From DATLLJ01 sp035537875 (lineage in GTDB: Bacteria > Acidobacteriota > Vicinamibacteria > Vicinamibacterales > CAVVIG01): a stretch of DNA of 64,000 bases. Below the pieces are notes generated by a model that saw only the letters and a program-made list of their open reading frames with translations, was not told where the DNA came from and searched no databases. Shown here in pieces: positions 24,309 to 33,125 of the stretch. The translations under genes were made by a program, and so were the position numbers. Where the stretch lies: the NCBI GenBank assembly GCA_035537875.1, contig DATLLJ010000103.1:34891-98890 (forward strand). The letters are read 5' to 3'. How positions within the stretch are numbered: position 1 is the first letter of the stretch; every line of letters starts with the position of its first letter.

Positions 24309-24653
24309 ATGATGGCAACCCGTACGGTTCCAGTTCAAACGGCCGATTCACCTGAGGCCAACGGTAGCGCGATGGCGTCCTTCATGGCCGCGGGGATCGG
24401 CGCATTCGCGATGGGGGTGTTCGTCCTCCTCAACGAGGCGAGCGTCCTTGTGGCCCCAACCTTGTACGGCCCTGCCGGTGGCGTCACGGGTCGTACAACA
24501 TTGGCCACGATCGTATGGCTGGTCGCGTGGGGAGTGTTGCACAGCCGCTGGAAGTCACACGAGATCGCACCGCGCCCGATCTATACGGCGACCTTGATAC
24601 TGATAGGGTTGGGCGTTCTCGGGACGTTTCCGCCGGTCTGGGGACTGCTGTAA
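24309..24653 (+). CDS. Small three-helix membrane protein
   Basis: ATG at 24309 with GGGAG upstream gives 114 residues. Helices are ASFMAAGIGAFAMGVFVLL, TTLATIVWLVAWGVLHSRW and ATLILIGLGVLGTFPPVW. A single histidine-containing loop (LHSRWKSHE) lies between the last two. No family is recognised. It sits 20 bases after the four-helix protein, so they form an operon. A role in the same electron-transfer module is inferred from position only. Confidence 0.68.
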   Translation: MMATRTVPVQTADSPEANGSAMASFMAAGIGAFAMGVFVLLNEASVLVAPTLYGPAGGVTGRTTLATIVWLVAWGVLHSRWKSHEIAPRPIYTATLILIGLGVLGTFPPVWGLL

Positions 24654-24789
24654 TCGCCGCAGCGCCGCGCAGGCCGGCTGGAACTGGCGGCCACGCGCGG
24701 CCTCCGACGCGCGACTGCAAGAAACATTGAGACGACCTCTCTGGCGTCTGCCTCGCTTTCGATTCCCCTCCGCCTGGACACTGAGGCGG

Positions 24790-25683
24790 ATGACGCGCGA
24801 TCGCGGCTTCGAACATCCGAAGGAGCCCGCCGCGGTGTCCGGCCAGGAGCAACGCGTCGGCCCTGAAGCCCCGGCCGTGGCGTTCGAGGATGTATCGCTG
24901 GCCTTCGATGACCATGTCGTTCTGCGCGGGGTGACCTTCAGGGTGCGCGTCGGGCGCCTGACAATCGTGATGGGCGCGAGCGGGGCAGGGAAGTCCGTCA
25001 TCCTGAAGCTGATTCTCGGGTTGCTGAAACCTGATTCCGGCGTCATCCGCATCAACGGCGAGCGCATCGACGACATGACGGAAGTCGAGATGATGAGGGT
25101 GCGGGATGACATCGGCATGCTGTTCCAGGAAAGCGCCCTCTTCGACTCGCTGACCGTAGCAGACAACGTCGGGTACAAGCTCTACGAGGAAACCGACATG
25201 CCTGCGGACCAGGTACGCGCCCGCATCGAGGAGGTGCTTGGGTTCATCGGCCTCGAAGAGTACATCGATCGCATGCCCTCGGAACTATCGGGCGGACAGC
25301 GGCGGCGGGTCGCGATCGCCCGCGCCATGGCCGCGCGGCCACGCCTCCTCTTATTGGACGATCCGATCACGGGCCTCGACCCGATTACGGCCAAGACGGT
25401 TGACGCTGAAATCCTCAAGCTGAGAGATCTCGAGCACATCACCCCGATCCTGGTGACCCATCAGCTCCCGGATGCCTTCTACGTCGCGACCCATGAGGTG
25501 CAGCGACAGAACGGCCGCCTCGCCATCGTCCCGGCAGGTGGGCGCAAGAGCGAAGACACCGAGTTCATCATGCTCAGGGACGGACAGATCTACTTCGTCG
25601 GACAGGCCGAGGAACTGCTCGCATCGACGGACCCGTACCTGAAGGCGTATCTGTCCGGGTGGTTTCCGCCGCTCGTCCCATGA
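24790..25683 (+). CDS. ABC transporter ATP-binding protein, MlaF-like
   Basis: The 297-residue ATPase has an intact Walker A (MGASGAGKSVILKLILGLL), Q-loop (IGMLFQESALFDSLTVADNV), signature (LSGGQRRRVAIARAMAARPR) and Walker B (LLLLDDPITGLDP). The FQESALFDSLT and LYEE motifs are typical of the Mla/MCE lipid-transport ATPases, which move phospholipids between the two membranes. No permease or MCE protein is beside it, so it must work with subunits encoded elsewhere. ATG at 24790 is the first good start; the frame is open from a TTG at 24727. Confidence 0.85.
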   Translation: MTRDRGFEHPKEPAAVSGQEQRVGPEAPAVAFEDVSLAFDDHVVLRGVTFRVRVGRLTIVMGASGAGKSVILKLILGLLKPDSGVIRINGERIDDMTEVEMMRVRDDIGMLFQESALFDSLTVADNVGYKLYEETDMPADQVRARIEEVLGFIGLEEYIDRMPSELSGGQRRRVAIARAMAARPRLLLLDDPITGLDPITAKTVDAEILKLRDLEHITPILVTHQLPDAFYVATHEVQRQNGRLAIVPAGGRKSEDTEFIMLRDGQIYFVGQAEELLASTDPYLKAYLSGWFPPLVP

Positions 25684-25804
25684 GGGACCCGCATCGGCTG
25701 TTCGCTGCACGTCTCATCGATCGCACCGGCAAAGGTATCCGCAGTGCGCCCCGCGACGGGCTGGTGGCCGACTCACCCCAGCCGTCGACGAAGGGGACCG
25801 CCGT

Positions 25805-26668
25805 TCAGGCCAGCGCTTTTTCGTACAGCGCGAGCAGGCGACTCCACGCCTTCTCGGCCTGCGGCTGGTTGTAGACCCCCGAGTCCGGAGGACACCAGCC
25901 GTGCGCGGCGCCGGCGTACACTTCGATTTCCGCCGGCAGCTTCACCTTAGCGAACGTGTCTTTCAGCACGTTCTTCTCGTTGGGCGCCCGCATATCGTCG
26001 TTCTCGGCGATGGCGATGAGGAACTGCGCCTTGGTCTTCGAGGCCTGAAGATGCGGACTGTTTGGCATGTCGGTCACGAGCCCGCCGCCGTGGAATGACG
26101 CGACCGCGCCGACGCGATCGGGCACCGCGGCCGCCGTGCGCAACGCAATCGGGCCGCCCATGCAATAGCCCTGCGTGCCGACTTTCCGGTTTGTGGCCAC
26201 TGACGACTGCCGGTCGAGCCATCCGATGAACGCCCTCGCATCGGTCATCTGCGTCGTCTCGTTCAGCGCCTGCGCGAGCGGCAGCAGTTGCGGGATGGGC
26301 GTGGCGGCGCCGGCGTCAGCGGTCGGCGCTTTCTTGACGCGATAGAACGGGTTCACGACGAGCACCGAATAGCCCGTTTCGGCGAGCCGCTTGCCCATCT
26401 GCCGGAAGGATGGCCGCAGCCCGAAGATGTCCGGCCATATCAGGACGCCTGGCGCCGTGCCGCTCGATGGGTGGACGAAGTAGCAGTCTGCGGTCCCGTC
26501 GGGCGTCATGACGTTGACGTCCGCTTCGGTCACGGCGACGGCGTTCGCGACCTGCGGCAGCATCATGGCCATGCCGGCGCCCAGGAGGACGCCGAACTGC
26601 CGGCGTGTCACCAATCCGCGCGCATCGTATTCCTGCCGATCTTTTTCGAAATGGTCCTGATCGCACAT
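25805..26668 (-). CDS. Tat-exported dienelactone hydrolase family protein
   Basis: ATG at 26668 after GAGGAG. A twin-arginine signal (TRRQFGVLLGAGMAMMLPQV) spans residues 20-45. The alpha/beta hydrolase part has APGVLIWPDIFGLRPSFRQM, the nucleophile elbow GTQGYCMGGPIA with catalytic Cys, the acid in AENDDMRAP, and the final histidine in AGAAHGWCPPD. Length and order match dienelactone hydrolases, here of a periplasmic type common in soil bacteria. The substrate is unknown. It stands alone, convergent with the Mla-type ATPase. Confidence 0.87.
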   Translation of the reverse strand: MCDQDHFEKDRQEYDARGLVTRRQFGVLLGAGMAMMLPQVANAVAVTEADVNVMTPDGTADCYFVHPSSGTAPGVLIWPDIFGLRPSFRQMGKRLAETGYSVLVVNPFYRVKKAPTADAGAATPIPQLLPLAQALNETTQMTDARAFIGWLDRQSSVATNRKVGTQGYCMGGPIALRTAAAVPDRVGAVASFHGGGLVTDMPNSPHLQASKTKAQFLIAIAENDDMRAPNEKNVLKDTFAKVKLPAEIEVYAGAAHGWCPPDSGVYNQPQAEKAWSRLLALYEKALA

Positions 26669-27081
26669 ATTTGCTCCTCGCAGCGTTTCATCGCGGGCCG
26701 CGTACGGTGACACTCTATACCCGATTCGCTCTTCCGGGGATGCCTGTCGGATCCCGGCCATCCCATCGTGGCAGGCGAGCATCGGGCGAATCGCGCCGCT
26801 CGCAGGCGGTTCAGCCGCGAATGCTACACAGAAATCGAATCAGCCTCGAGATTAGGAATACGGAGTTATCTCGCTGGCAATCGTCAGCGTGCTCCGCCGA
26901 TCCCCACTGTCGTAGCTGATGGCAACGATTGACGACCCAACGACGCGCCTGCGCGAGAGAAACTTGCTGCTGGTGAGGTAACACATACCACATCGGCTGG
27001 ACTCGCTGTTGTCAGGGCGGCGATGATGTCAGGTCGTCAGGCGTAAAGGATCCGCAGACTGATTTGCCTGCGTGGCTCTGG
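26669..27081. other. Intergenic stretch without a recognisable gene
   Basis: About 410 bases separate the hydrolase start from the stop of the RES toxin gene. Frames here look like non-coding sequence. The middle part around 26840-27010 is less GC-rich than the flanks. No hairpin with a T run or known RNA was found by eye. Confidence 0.6.
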
Positions 27082-27639
27082 TCACGCCAGCGCGCGCAGG
27101 CCGAAGAAATCTGCCGCTTCCACGACGGCGGGATCCTCGAGGCTCAGCGCTCGCACGGACCGCACGCGCGCGCGCGAGGCCGCGCGGTCGAACAGGGTCA
27201 CGTTGATCCAGAGGGCTTCGTACGTGGACCACCAGCGCAAGCCACCCACGTTGCGGTGCCGATCGTGCCAGGCCAGGGCCTGCGGCTGCGTGATGCCCCG
27301 GTCGCGCGTCGCGACACGCGACGGACGCAGGCGCTCGCGCCGCAACACCGCGGGATCGTCCAGATCCACGAGCTCGACATCGTCGTCCAGATCGAGATCG
27401 GCAAGCGCCAGCGGCAGCCCGCGCCGGCGAAGCAGCGACGGCAGGAGCCGCTGGCCTCGGAACCGGGCCAGCTGTTCGACAAGCGTCGAGAGCGGAGAGA
27501 CGGAGAGATAGAAGCAGCCGTAACGATCGGGGTTGTCGTGGCGCCCCTCTCCCTGGTAGACGCGGGGAACCCAGAGCGGGCCGTCGGGTCCGGCGTCGCC
27601 GGCACGCTCGTCCCAGGCAAAGCAGCGATAGAGGATCAC
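27082..27639 (-). CDS. RES-domain toxin
   Basis: The 185-residue protein has the RES pattern: an early Arg (ILYRCFAWDE), RYGCFYLSVSPLSTLVEQLA near residue 40 (Y-x-S with the downstream Glu), and a late LRWWSTYEALWINVTLFDRA with conserved Trp and Ser. RES toxins of the MbcT/ParT type modify or degrade NAD+ or transfer ADP-ribose. The gene lies 15 bases after the Xre-type antitoxin, the usual order. It should be lethal or growth-arresting when the antitoxin is lost. Confidence 0.85.
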   Translation of the reverse strand: MILYRCFAWDERAGDAGPDGPLWVPRVYQGEGRHDNPDRYGCFYLSVSPLSTLVEQLARFRGQRLLPSLLRRRGLPLALADLDLDDDVELVDLDDPAVLRRERLRPSRVATRDRGITQPQALAWHDRHRNVGGLRWWSTYEALWINVTLFDRAASRARVRSVRALSLEDPAVVEAADFFGLRALA

Positions 27640-27654
27640 ACCCGGACGCCGGCG

Positions 27655-27987
27655 TCATGCAAAGACATCGGACCGCTCGGCTCGAATCGCCCGCATCAGC
27701 TCCTCGGTCCGCCCGAGGCGGATCAGATCCACGGGGCGGCGATCGCCAAGCAGCGGGTTCACGCCGAAGAGCCAGGCGAGCGCGGCGTCCCGATCGTAGA
27801 TCCGGAGGACGTTCGACCAGACGAGCTCGAGGAGGTCGACTTTCTCGGCGTTGAGCGGGTCGATGCCGGCGCCGCGCAGCCAGCGCGTCACCTGCGAGCG
27901 GCTCACGCCGAGCAGGTCGGCGAGCCGCGCCGACGACCGGAAATCGACGCTGAGCGTCCGGACTTTCTGAGCCACCGCGACGGGCAT
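27655..27987 (-). CDS. Xre/MbcA/ParS-type antitoxin (DUF2384)
   Basis: ATG at 27987 opens MPVAVAQKVRTLSVDFRSSA. A helix-turn-helix (ADLLGVSRSQVTRWLRGAGI) lies near residues 25-45. The C-terminal DUF2384 part holds YDRDAALAWLFGVNPLLGDR and closes RPVDLIRLGRTEELMRAI, the segment that blocks the toxin's NAD pocket in solved MbcTA pairs. An upstream in-frame ATG at 28026 lies inside the operator, so it is unlikely to be the start. The -10 box ends seven bases before 27987, suggesting a leaderless mRNA. Confidence 0.88.
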   Translation of the reverse strand: MPVAVAQKVRTLSVDFRSSARLADLLGVSRSQVTRWLRGAGIDPLNAEKVDLLELVWSNVLRIYDRDAALAWLFGVNPLLGDRRPVDLIRLGRTEELMRAIRAERSDVFA

Positions 27988-27994
27988 GGGTTCG

Positions 27995-28037
27995 ACTATA
28001 ACGCAACAGAATCTGTTGCGCAACATTTCATGTTGCG
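27995..28037 (-). promoter_or_regulatory. Promoter and double palindromic operator of the RES-Xre pair
   Basis: Two copies of CGCAACA-N5-TGTTGCG lie at 28002-28020 and 28019-28037, each a perfect inverted repeat and spaced 17 bases centre to centre. On the minus strand TTGCGC and TATAGT (27995-28000) are separated by 17 bases, so the operator covers the whole promoter. This fits autoregulation by the Xre-type antitoxin. Confidence 0.8.
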
Positions 28038-28047
28038 GCTGGCACGA

Positions 28048-28515
28048 TCAGGACACGTGGATGCCGGGCCACGGCTTCACGAAGTCGAACTGAACCAAAC
28101 GTCGAATCCGTTGAAAGTCCCGTTCGTTATCCGTCACGAGCACACAGCCGGCTTCTCGGCACGAGAGCGCGAGCAGGACATCATTGGCGAACGCTTTCGA
28201 GACGCGGACTGTTTCCAATCCTTCCTGTCTCGCCATTTCTGCGATCAAATCGCCGGATCGATGCCAGGCCTCGGCTGATGGCGTGATTGTACGATTCGCT
28301 CGCTGAAAGACCTTGAGGACGTTGCGTTCCAATGCCTTCCTGTCTCGGGGACGCCGCACACCGGCCCGCAGCTCCTGGGCAACGATCACGCTGAGATGCT
28401 CAAACGGCGAGAACGCACGATGGAACTGCTGGAGCTCCTCATTGACAACCGGATCTCGACAAGCATTGATGAAGAGTTGAGTATCGAGAACGTACTTGCG
28501 CGGGGCTCGAGTCAC
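28048..28515 (-). CDS. PIN-domain toxin (VapC-like)
   Basis: The 155-residue protein has the PIN acidic residues: YVLDTQLFINAC (first Asp), VIVAQELRAGVR (Glu), ANDVLLALSCREAG (Asp) and LVTDNERDFQRI (last Asp). PIN toxins are Mg2+-dependent RNases that cut tRNA or rRNA. The GTG start at 28515 overlaps the antitoxin stop as GTGA. It lies just upstream of the RES-Xre promoter but has its own operon. Confidence 0.88.
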   Translation of the reverse strand: MTRAPRKYVLDTQLFINACRDPVVNEELQQFHRAFSPFEHLSVIVAQELRAGVRRPRDRKALERNVLKVFQRANRTITPSAEAWHRSGDLIAEMARQEGLETVRVSKAFANDVLLALSCREAGCVLVTDNERDFQRIRRLVQFDFVKPWPGIHVS

Positions 28516-28742
28516 CGTTCAGCGTCTGGCGACGCGATGTCGATCCCAAGCATCGCCTGCGTTCCGTCGATGAGCTCGCGCTGAAACACAGCGAGATCGA
28601 GCGCCCGCTCAATCGTTTCCGTCGCGGTCGCGGCGCCGAGCGCGCGCTTGGCGGCACGCAACTTGGACAGCCGTAACCGATAGGTGCGGGACACTCGCTC
28701 TTCCCGACGGGGCGCGCGCTTTCGACGGGAGGCATTGGGCAT
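28512..28742 (-). CDS. Antitoxin of the PIN toxin
   Basis: ATG at 28742 opens MPNASRRKRAPRREERVSRT, a very basic N-terminus, followed by a ribbon-helix-helix-like stretch (YRLRLSKLRAAKRALGAATA, TETIERALDLAVFQRELIDG). At 76 residues it is the right size for a VapB-type antitoxin with DNA binding at the front and toxin binding at the back. The start lies five bases after a TACACT -10 box inside a palindrome. An alternative longer reading from 28814 crosses that operator and is unlikely. Confidence 0.75.
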   Translation of the reverse strand: MPNASRRKRAPRREERVSRTYRLRLSKLRAAKRALGAATATETIERALDLAVFQRELIDGTQAMLGIDIASPDAER

Positions 28743-28748
28743 ATCCAA

Positions 28749-28782
28749 GTGTATTGACAGCAAATTAATTGTGTCAATACAC
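28749..28782 (-). promoter_or_regulatory. Palindromic operator-promoter of the PIN toxin-antitoxin pair
   Basis: GTGTATTGACA (28749-28759) and TGTCAATACAC (28772-28782) are perfect 11-base inverted arms around a 12-base AT-rich spacer. On the minus strand TTGACA is in one arm and TACACT in the other, 18 bases apart, so a bound repressor would block both. The antitoxin ATG follows within five bases of the -10 box. Confidence 0.8.
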
Positions 28783-29122
28783 GACTTTCGGGCTCGGGCC
28801 AACGGGCGCATCACGCGCCTCGCTTGGAATTGCCCTGAGAACCGGAACGGTTGAGACTGGCTCCTTCAGGCTCGATTCGAACCATCTGCTGGCCGTTGGT
28901 GTCATCGCGCGGCCATCACCAGCTGCCATCGTTCGTCGGCAAGGAATGAAGAAAGTCGCGTGAGGAGGTAGAGTCGTCAACCGTTCAGCAGGCTGCGTGC
29001 GCCATCCCGGTTTCCACAATATTCGGGACGCGTCCATCACGAAGTCTGAGCGCGGATATCAACGCCGGTTACAGAAGCCCACGTCAACTTTCGGAAAAGT
29101 CGATCAAAGGAGGTAGTCCCGA
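28783..29122. other. Intergenic stretch without a recognisable gene
   Basis: About 340 bases between the PIN operon promoter and the small zinc membrane gene. A GGTTCGAATC-like word near 28875-28885 recalls a tRNA T-arm, but no stem can be formed and the rest of a tRNA is absent. No convincing frame or RNA was found. Base composition is lower in GC than the core genes. Confidence 0.5.
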
Positions 29123-29455
29123 TTAATGCTTGCGAGTCGAGTGCCCTGGGCGAAAGTGGCACGCAGGACAGGTCTCTGTTGTCATGAGTTCCATCGCCCA
29201 TGAATAGAAAGCTTGAGTACGCATCGCTCGCCACACGAGATAGGTCCTGCACTGTGGACATCGTATTGTGAGACAGACCATCACCAGAGCGAATACCCAC
29301 AAAGCTAGACTAGCAAGCCCGCCCCAGACATAGACGTTCACAGAGTGGGCAACGTCCGATAGGGAGTAGTACAGCCACATACCCAAACCCGCCAGCGCGA
29401 ACCAGAACCAGACCTTGTGAAGCTGGCCAGTGCTGCTAAGAAATGTCTTAGACAT
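29123..29455 (-). CDS. Small membrane protein with a C-terminal zinc knuckle pair
   Basis: ATG at 29455 opens MSKTFLSSTGQLHKVWFWFA. Two helices (VWFWFALAGLGMWLYYSL and the stretch ending LALWVFALVMVCLTI) are followed by CPQC near residue 68 and CPAC near residue 96, a likely zinc ribbon. The gene is visibly less GC-rich than its neighbours and lies just after the truncated end of the RHS gene, suggesting recent transfer. No family is recognised. It could be an immunity-type or orphan membrane protein; this is speculation. Confidence 0.6.
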   Translation of the reverse strand: MSKTFLSSTGQLHKVWFWFALAGLGMWLYYSLSDVAHSVNVYVWGGLASLALWVFALVMVCLTIRCPQCRTYLVWRAMRTQAFYSWAMELMTTETCPACHFRPGHSTRKH

Positions 29456-29531
29456 CGAACAAATCATGAGCAAGCCGGTGTCATGAAGGTCATGGATGTT
29501 TCCATAAGTGCGCCTGCGCGAACACCGATAT

Positions 29532-32500
29532 TTAGGCCCGCCACCCAGACGAACGTTCCACCCGCCCCGTCAGGTTCCCGTGCTCGTCGTAGTCGTACGT
29601 CTCCGCGTGCGTGAGCGGGTCGGTCCTGCTCGCCACCCGGTCCTGGGTGTCGTACGCATAGCTCGTCACGTGGTTCAACGCGTCGGTGAGCGACAGGAGA
29701 TTGCCGTTCGGGTCGTAGGTCAGGGTGGTCTGCGCCCCAAGTGGATCGATCAGGCGTGTCACCTGATTCACATCGTTGTATTCGTACTGCGTCGTGCGTC
29801 CCACGGCGGTCGTGGTGGCGACGACGCGCCCTCCCCCGTCGGTGACCTGGCCGGCGGTCTGGCCCAACGGGTCCGTCACGGTTGCCAGATCGCCGTTGAC
29901 GTAGCCGAGCGAGGTGGTGTGTGCCCCAGCGCGTTCGTCACCGACAGCGGCAGCCCCAGCCCGTCATACGTCGCCGTTGTTTGCCGGTTGAGCGGTGCCG
30001 TAACGCTGGTCAGATTGCCCTCCGCGTCGTACCCGAACGTCGTCGTGTGATTGAGCGCATCAGTGATCGACGCCACCTGATTGAACGTCGATTCGTAGGT
30101 CAGCGAGGTCGTCACCGCTTCGCTCGTATCCGCCAGCCGGGTCACGCTGGTCGGGTTGCCCATCGAATCGTAGGTGTAGGCCGTCTTTCGACTGAGGGGA
30201 TCCGTCAGCGACAGCAACAGATTCGTATTGGCCTGCCTGGTCAGGTTCGTCGTGCGGGCCAGCGCCGTGCCCAAGGCCTCGGTCTGCGACGTGCTGTAGC
30301 CCGCGGCATTGAAGGTCACGCGGCGGACGTGCCCGCGAGGGTCGGTGACCTCGGCCTCCGTGACCTTCCCCGCCCCGTCGAGCGTGTACGCGAACTCGTA
30401 CGTCGTGTCGTCAGCCTGCGTCTGCCGGCTGACCCGGCCGTTCGCGTCGTATTCGTTCGTCAGGTAAACGATGCCGCGGGCATCCTTCAGCGTGAGCATG
30501 CGGTGGTTCGTATCGTAGGTGTATTCGGTGACGCCGCCCACGGCATCGGTGACCTTCCACAGCCGGCCGCTCGCATCGTACTGGTAGAGGACTTCTCGAC
30601 CGAGATTGTCGGCCACGCGCGTGACCCGAAAGCTGCTGTCGTACGTGAACTCCAGCCAGCGACCGTGCGGGGCGATCACGCGGGTGATGTCCCGGTGATT
30701 GTTGCGCATCACCGTCAGCACATTCCCGCGGCGATCCTGGATTTTGAGGAGGGCCGCTTGCTGAGGCCGGTTCGCTGCGTACGCCTCGGGGAACACGTAC
30801 AACGTCCCGTCCCGGGTCGTGAGATTCCAGCCCCGGCCGTTCCACCGGACCTGGGATTTGAACCACGCCGAGGGGCTCGAGGTGTGCTCGTACACCGCGT
30901 CCCAGTAGTTCGTGCCCACCGAGGTCCGGGTGTAGTGCACCCGCGCGCCGTCCGGCAGAATCAGGTCCACGTAGGTGTATGGAAAGGTATCGCCCACGAG
31001 AAACATGTCATACAGGTGGCTCGCGCCGATCCCGAACGCGCGCGAGCGCGTGTCGTTCGGGCGATACCAGCGCTGGAGCGTGAGCGGCAACGTATCCGGG
31101 AGCTCCAGGTCCGTCTTGTTGAGGATGAAGAGCCCGGTGCCGAGATCCACCGGGTCGCCACCCCACCCGAAGAAGTTCGCCAGCAGCCGCGCGAGCAGGG
31201 CCGCCAGGGAGGACGGCGATACCATGGCGCCCGTGAATTCGTGAATCGACACACCCGGATCGGGCGCGATCTGTCTTCCATCGGGCGTGACGCTCCCGCT
31301 GCCGTACACGTACCAGCCACGCCCGTCCTCGGGGTCGTAGTGCCAGAACTCCATCGGGCTGCCCGGCGAGCGCCGGAGTTCATTCGGATAAATGATTCGG
31401 GCGCCCTGCCCGTACCCTTCGTCTGGCCATACACGGAGACATACGCGCCGCCGGGTTGGATCGTGAAGTAGATCGGCACGTCCACGTGTTCGGGCAGCGG
31501 AAAGGGCGGCCGGTCGAGCGGAATCGGCGTCAGGCTCACGCTCGTCACCGCCCGGCCATCGTGATCGCGAATCACCGCACCTGGCGGCAGGCGCAGCTCC
31601 AGACCCGGCATCGTCGGCGTAGTGATGACGGTCTCGGTCGTCGTCGGCGAGGCAATCGTGACGGCGTGCGCCGTGTCGATCACGGGCATCCAGATCGCAT
31701 ACGGCAGGACGATCGTGCGGCCGGCCGTGACATGGACGCCCGTCTCGAAGGTTCCGTAGGTACGGTTGGGCCGGCTCGCGGGCCGGCCGTCGATCCACAG
31801 CTCACGCCAGCCGGACGGCCCGTCCAGTGGTGCGATCACAAACCGGCCCGCACGGTCGGTGTAGGAGGTGCGGCCGTCCATCTCGACTAGCGCTCCGGCT
31901 AGTGGCTGGCCGTTGAGCCGCAGCATCTGTCCCGACACGGCTGTGACGCCGGCGCTGGCCCGAAGCGGGGGCATGTCGCGCCAGGGCGAGTCCGTGCGGC
32001 CCGTGCGCCACTCCTCCATGGCGCTGGGATTCCAGACTTCGCCTTCGGGATCCGGTGGCGATGACGCGTCGCGCCAGTCGCCCTCCGACGTCGAAGGTGC
32101 CGTCCGAAACGTCAGGCCTACTGACCCGAGCGTCAACCCGCCCACCGCCTCGCGAAGCCCGGCCATGCTCACGACGTAGGGCGTATCTGGCTGCAGTGGC
32201 TCGCGGGGCGTGACGAAGAGCAGCCGCCCGGCCTCCGCGATGACGCGCGTCACGGGGACATCAGCCGCGGGGCCAACGAGCGTCACCGAGTCCAGGAGAG
32301 AATTGGTTGCGATCGGACGGGAGAACCGAATGGTCACCGCCTGACGGATCCCAACCGCGGCGGCGCCATCGGGGCGGGGTCGAGGCTGCCACATAGAACG
32401 TCGGGTCGTCGGCCGGCGGCATAAAGACCTCCACGACATTTCCCGTGGTCGGATCGACCAACACTCCCGCGTTGACCTCGGCCCGCTCGGCGTTCAGTCC

Positions 32501-33085
32501 ACCCCACAGCGCCACGCGCCCATCGCCCATCAGCGACGCGGTGTGGTACGCGCGCACCGCGTCGAGCCCGGCCACGGTCGTCACGGCGAGTGTCATCAGA
32601 TCGAGACGCTGGACCTCGTCACTGACGCCGTCGCCGCGCACACCTCCCGCCAGGAGGACCTCGTGGTCGTTCAGCAGCGTGGCGGAATGGCCGGCCGCTC
32701 CGTTCCACCCTGGGACCGTCACCGTCGCAAACGTCCCCGTCGCCGGATTGAACCGATCGGCCCGTCGGACCAGTCGCCCGCTCGCATCTTGCCCGCCCAG
32801 CACGAGCACTTGCCCGTCCGGCAGCAATGTCGCCGTGTGCCAGACTCGCGACTCGGCGAGTCCGGGTACGAGCGTCGTGGTGCCTCGCGCAGAATCGACG
32901 AGGGCAGCCCCTGGGCCAATCACGAGCCAGCGGCCATCTGGCAGCAACGTGCGAGTTTGCCCCGCGCCCGACGCGGGCAACGACTGTTGGCCGACGGCGC
33001 CCCGTTGGTGAAACACCATCACCAGCGGCGCGACGACGGCTAGAGCCGCTACCCAGATGCGAATTCGCGATGACCGAGCATTCAT
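29532..33085 (-). pseudogene. Kelch-repeat / RHS-repeat secreted protein, broken by three frameshifts
   Basis: ATG at 33085, after GAGGAG, begins a signal sequence (IWVAALAVVAPLVMVFHQRG). Residues 40-235 are Kelch-like repeats (HTATLLPDGQVLVLGGQDAS, HSATLLNDHEVLLAGGVRGD, HTASLMGDGRVALWGG). A Big-like region and carboxypeptidase-regulatory-type fold follow, then RHS/YD repeats (YDASGRLWKVTDAVGGVTEY and others). The frame breaks in a G/C run at 32371-32379, near 31420, and in a CA run near 29916-29926. The product ends in RVERSSGWRA without the RHS core end motif or a toxin domain. Rejoined, it would have about 1,180 residues. It is 41 bases after the IPT gene. Confidence 0.8.
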
Positions 33086-33125
33086 TGGGACTCCTCGTCT
33101 TGGTCTCCAGGCTGCCTGCTGCGGA

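Noticed and set aside
28800..28960. tRNA-like word GGTTCGAATC near 28875
   Set aside because: The flanking bases cannot form a T-stem, and there is no anticodon arm or acceptor stem.
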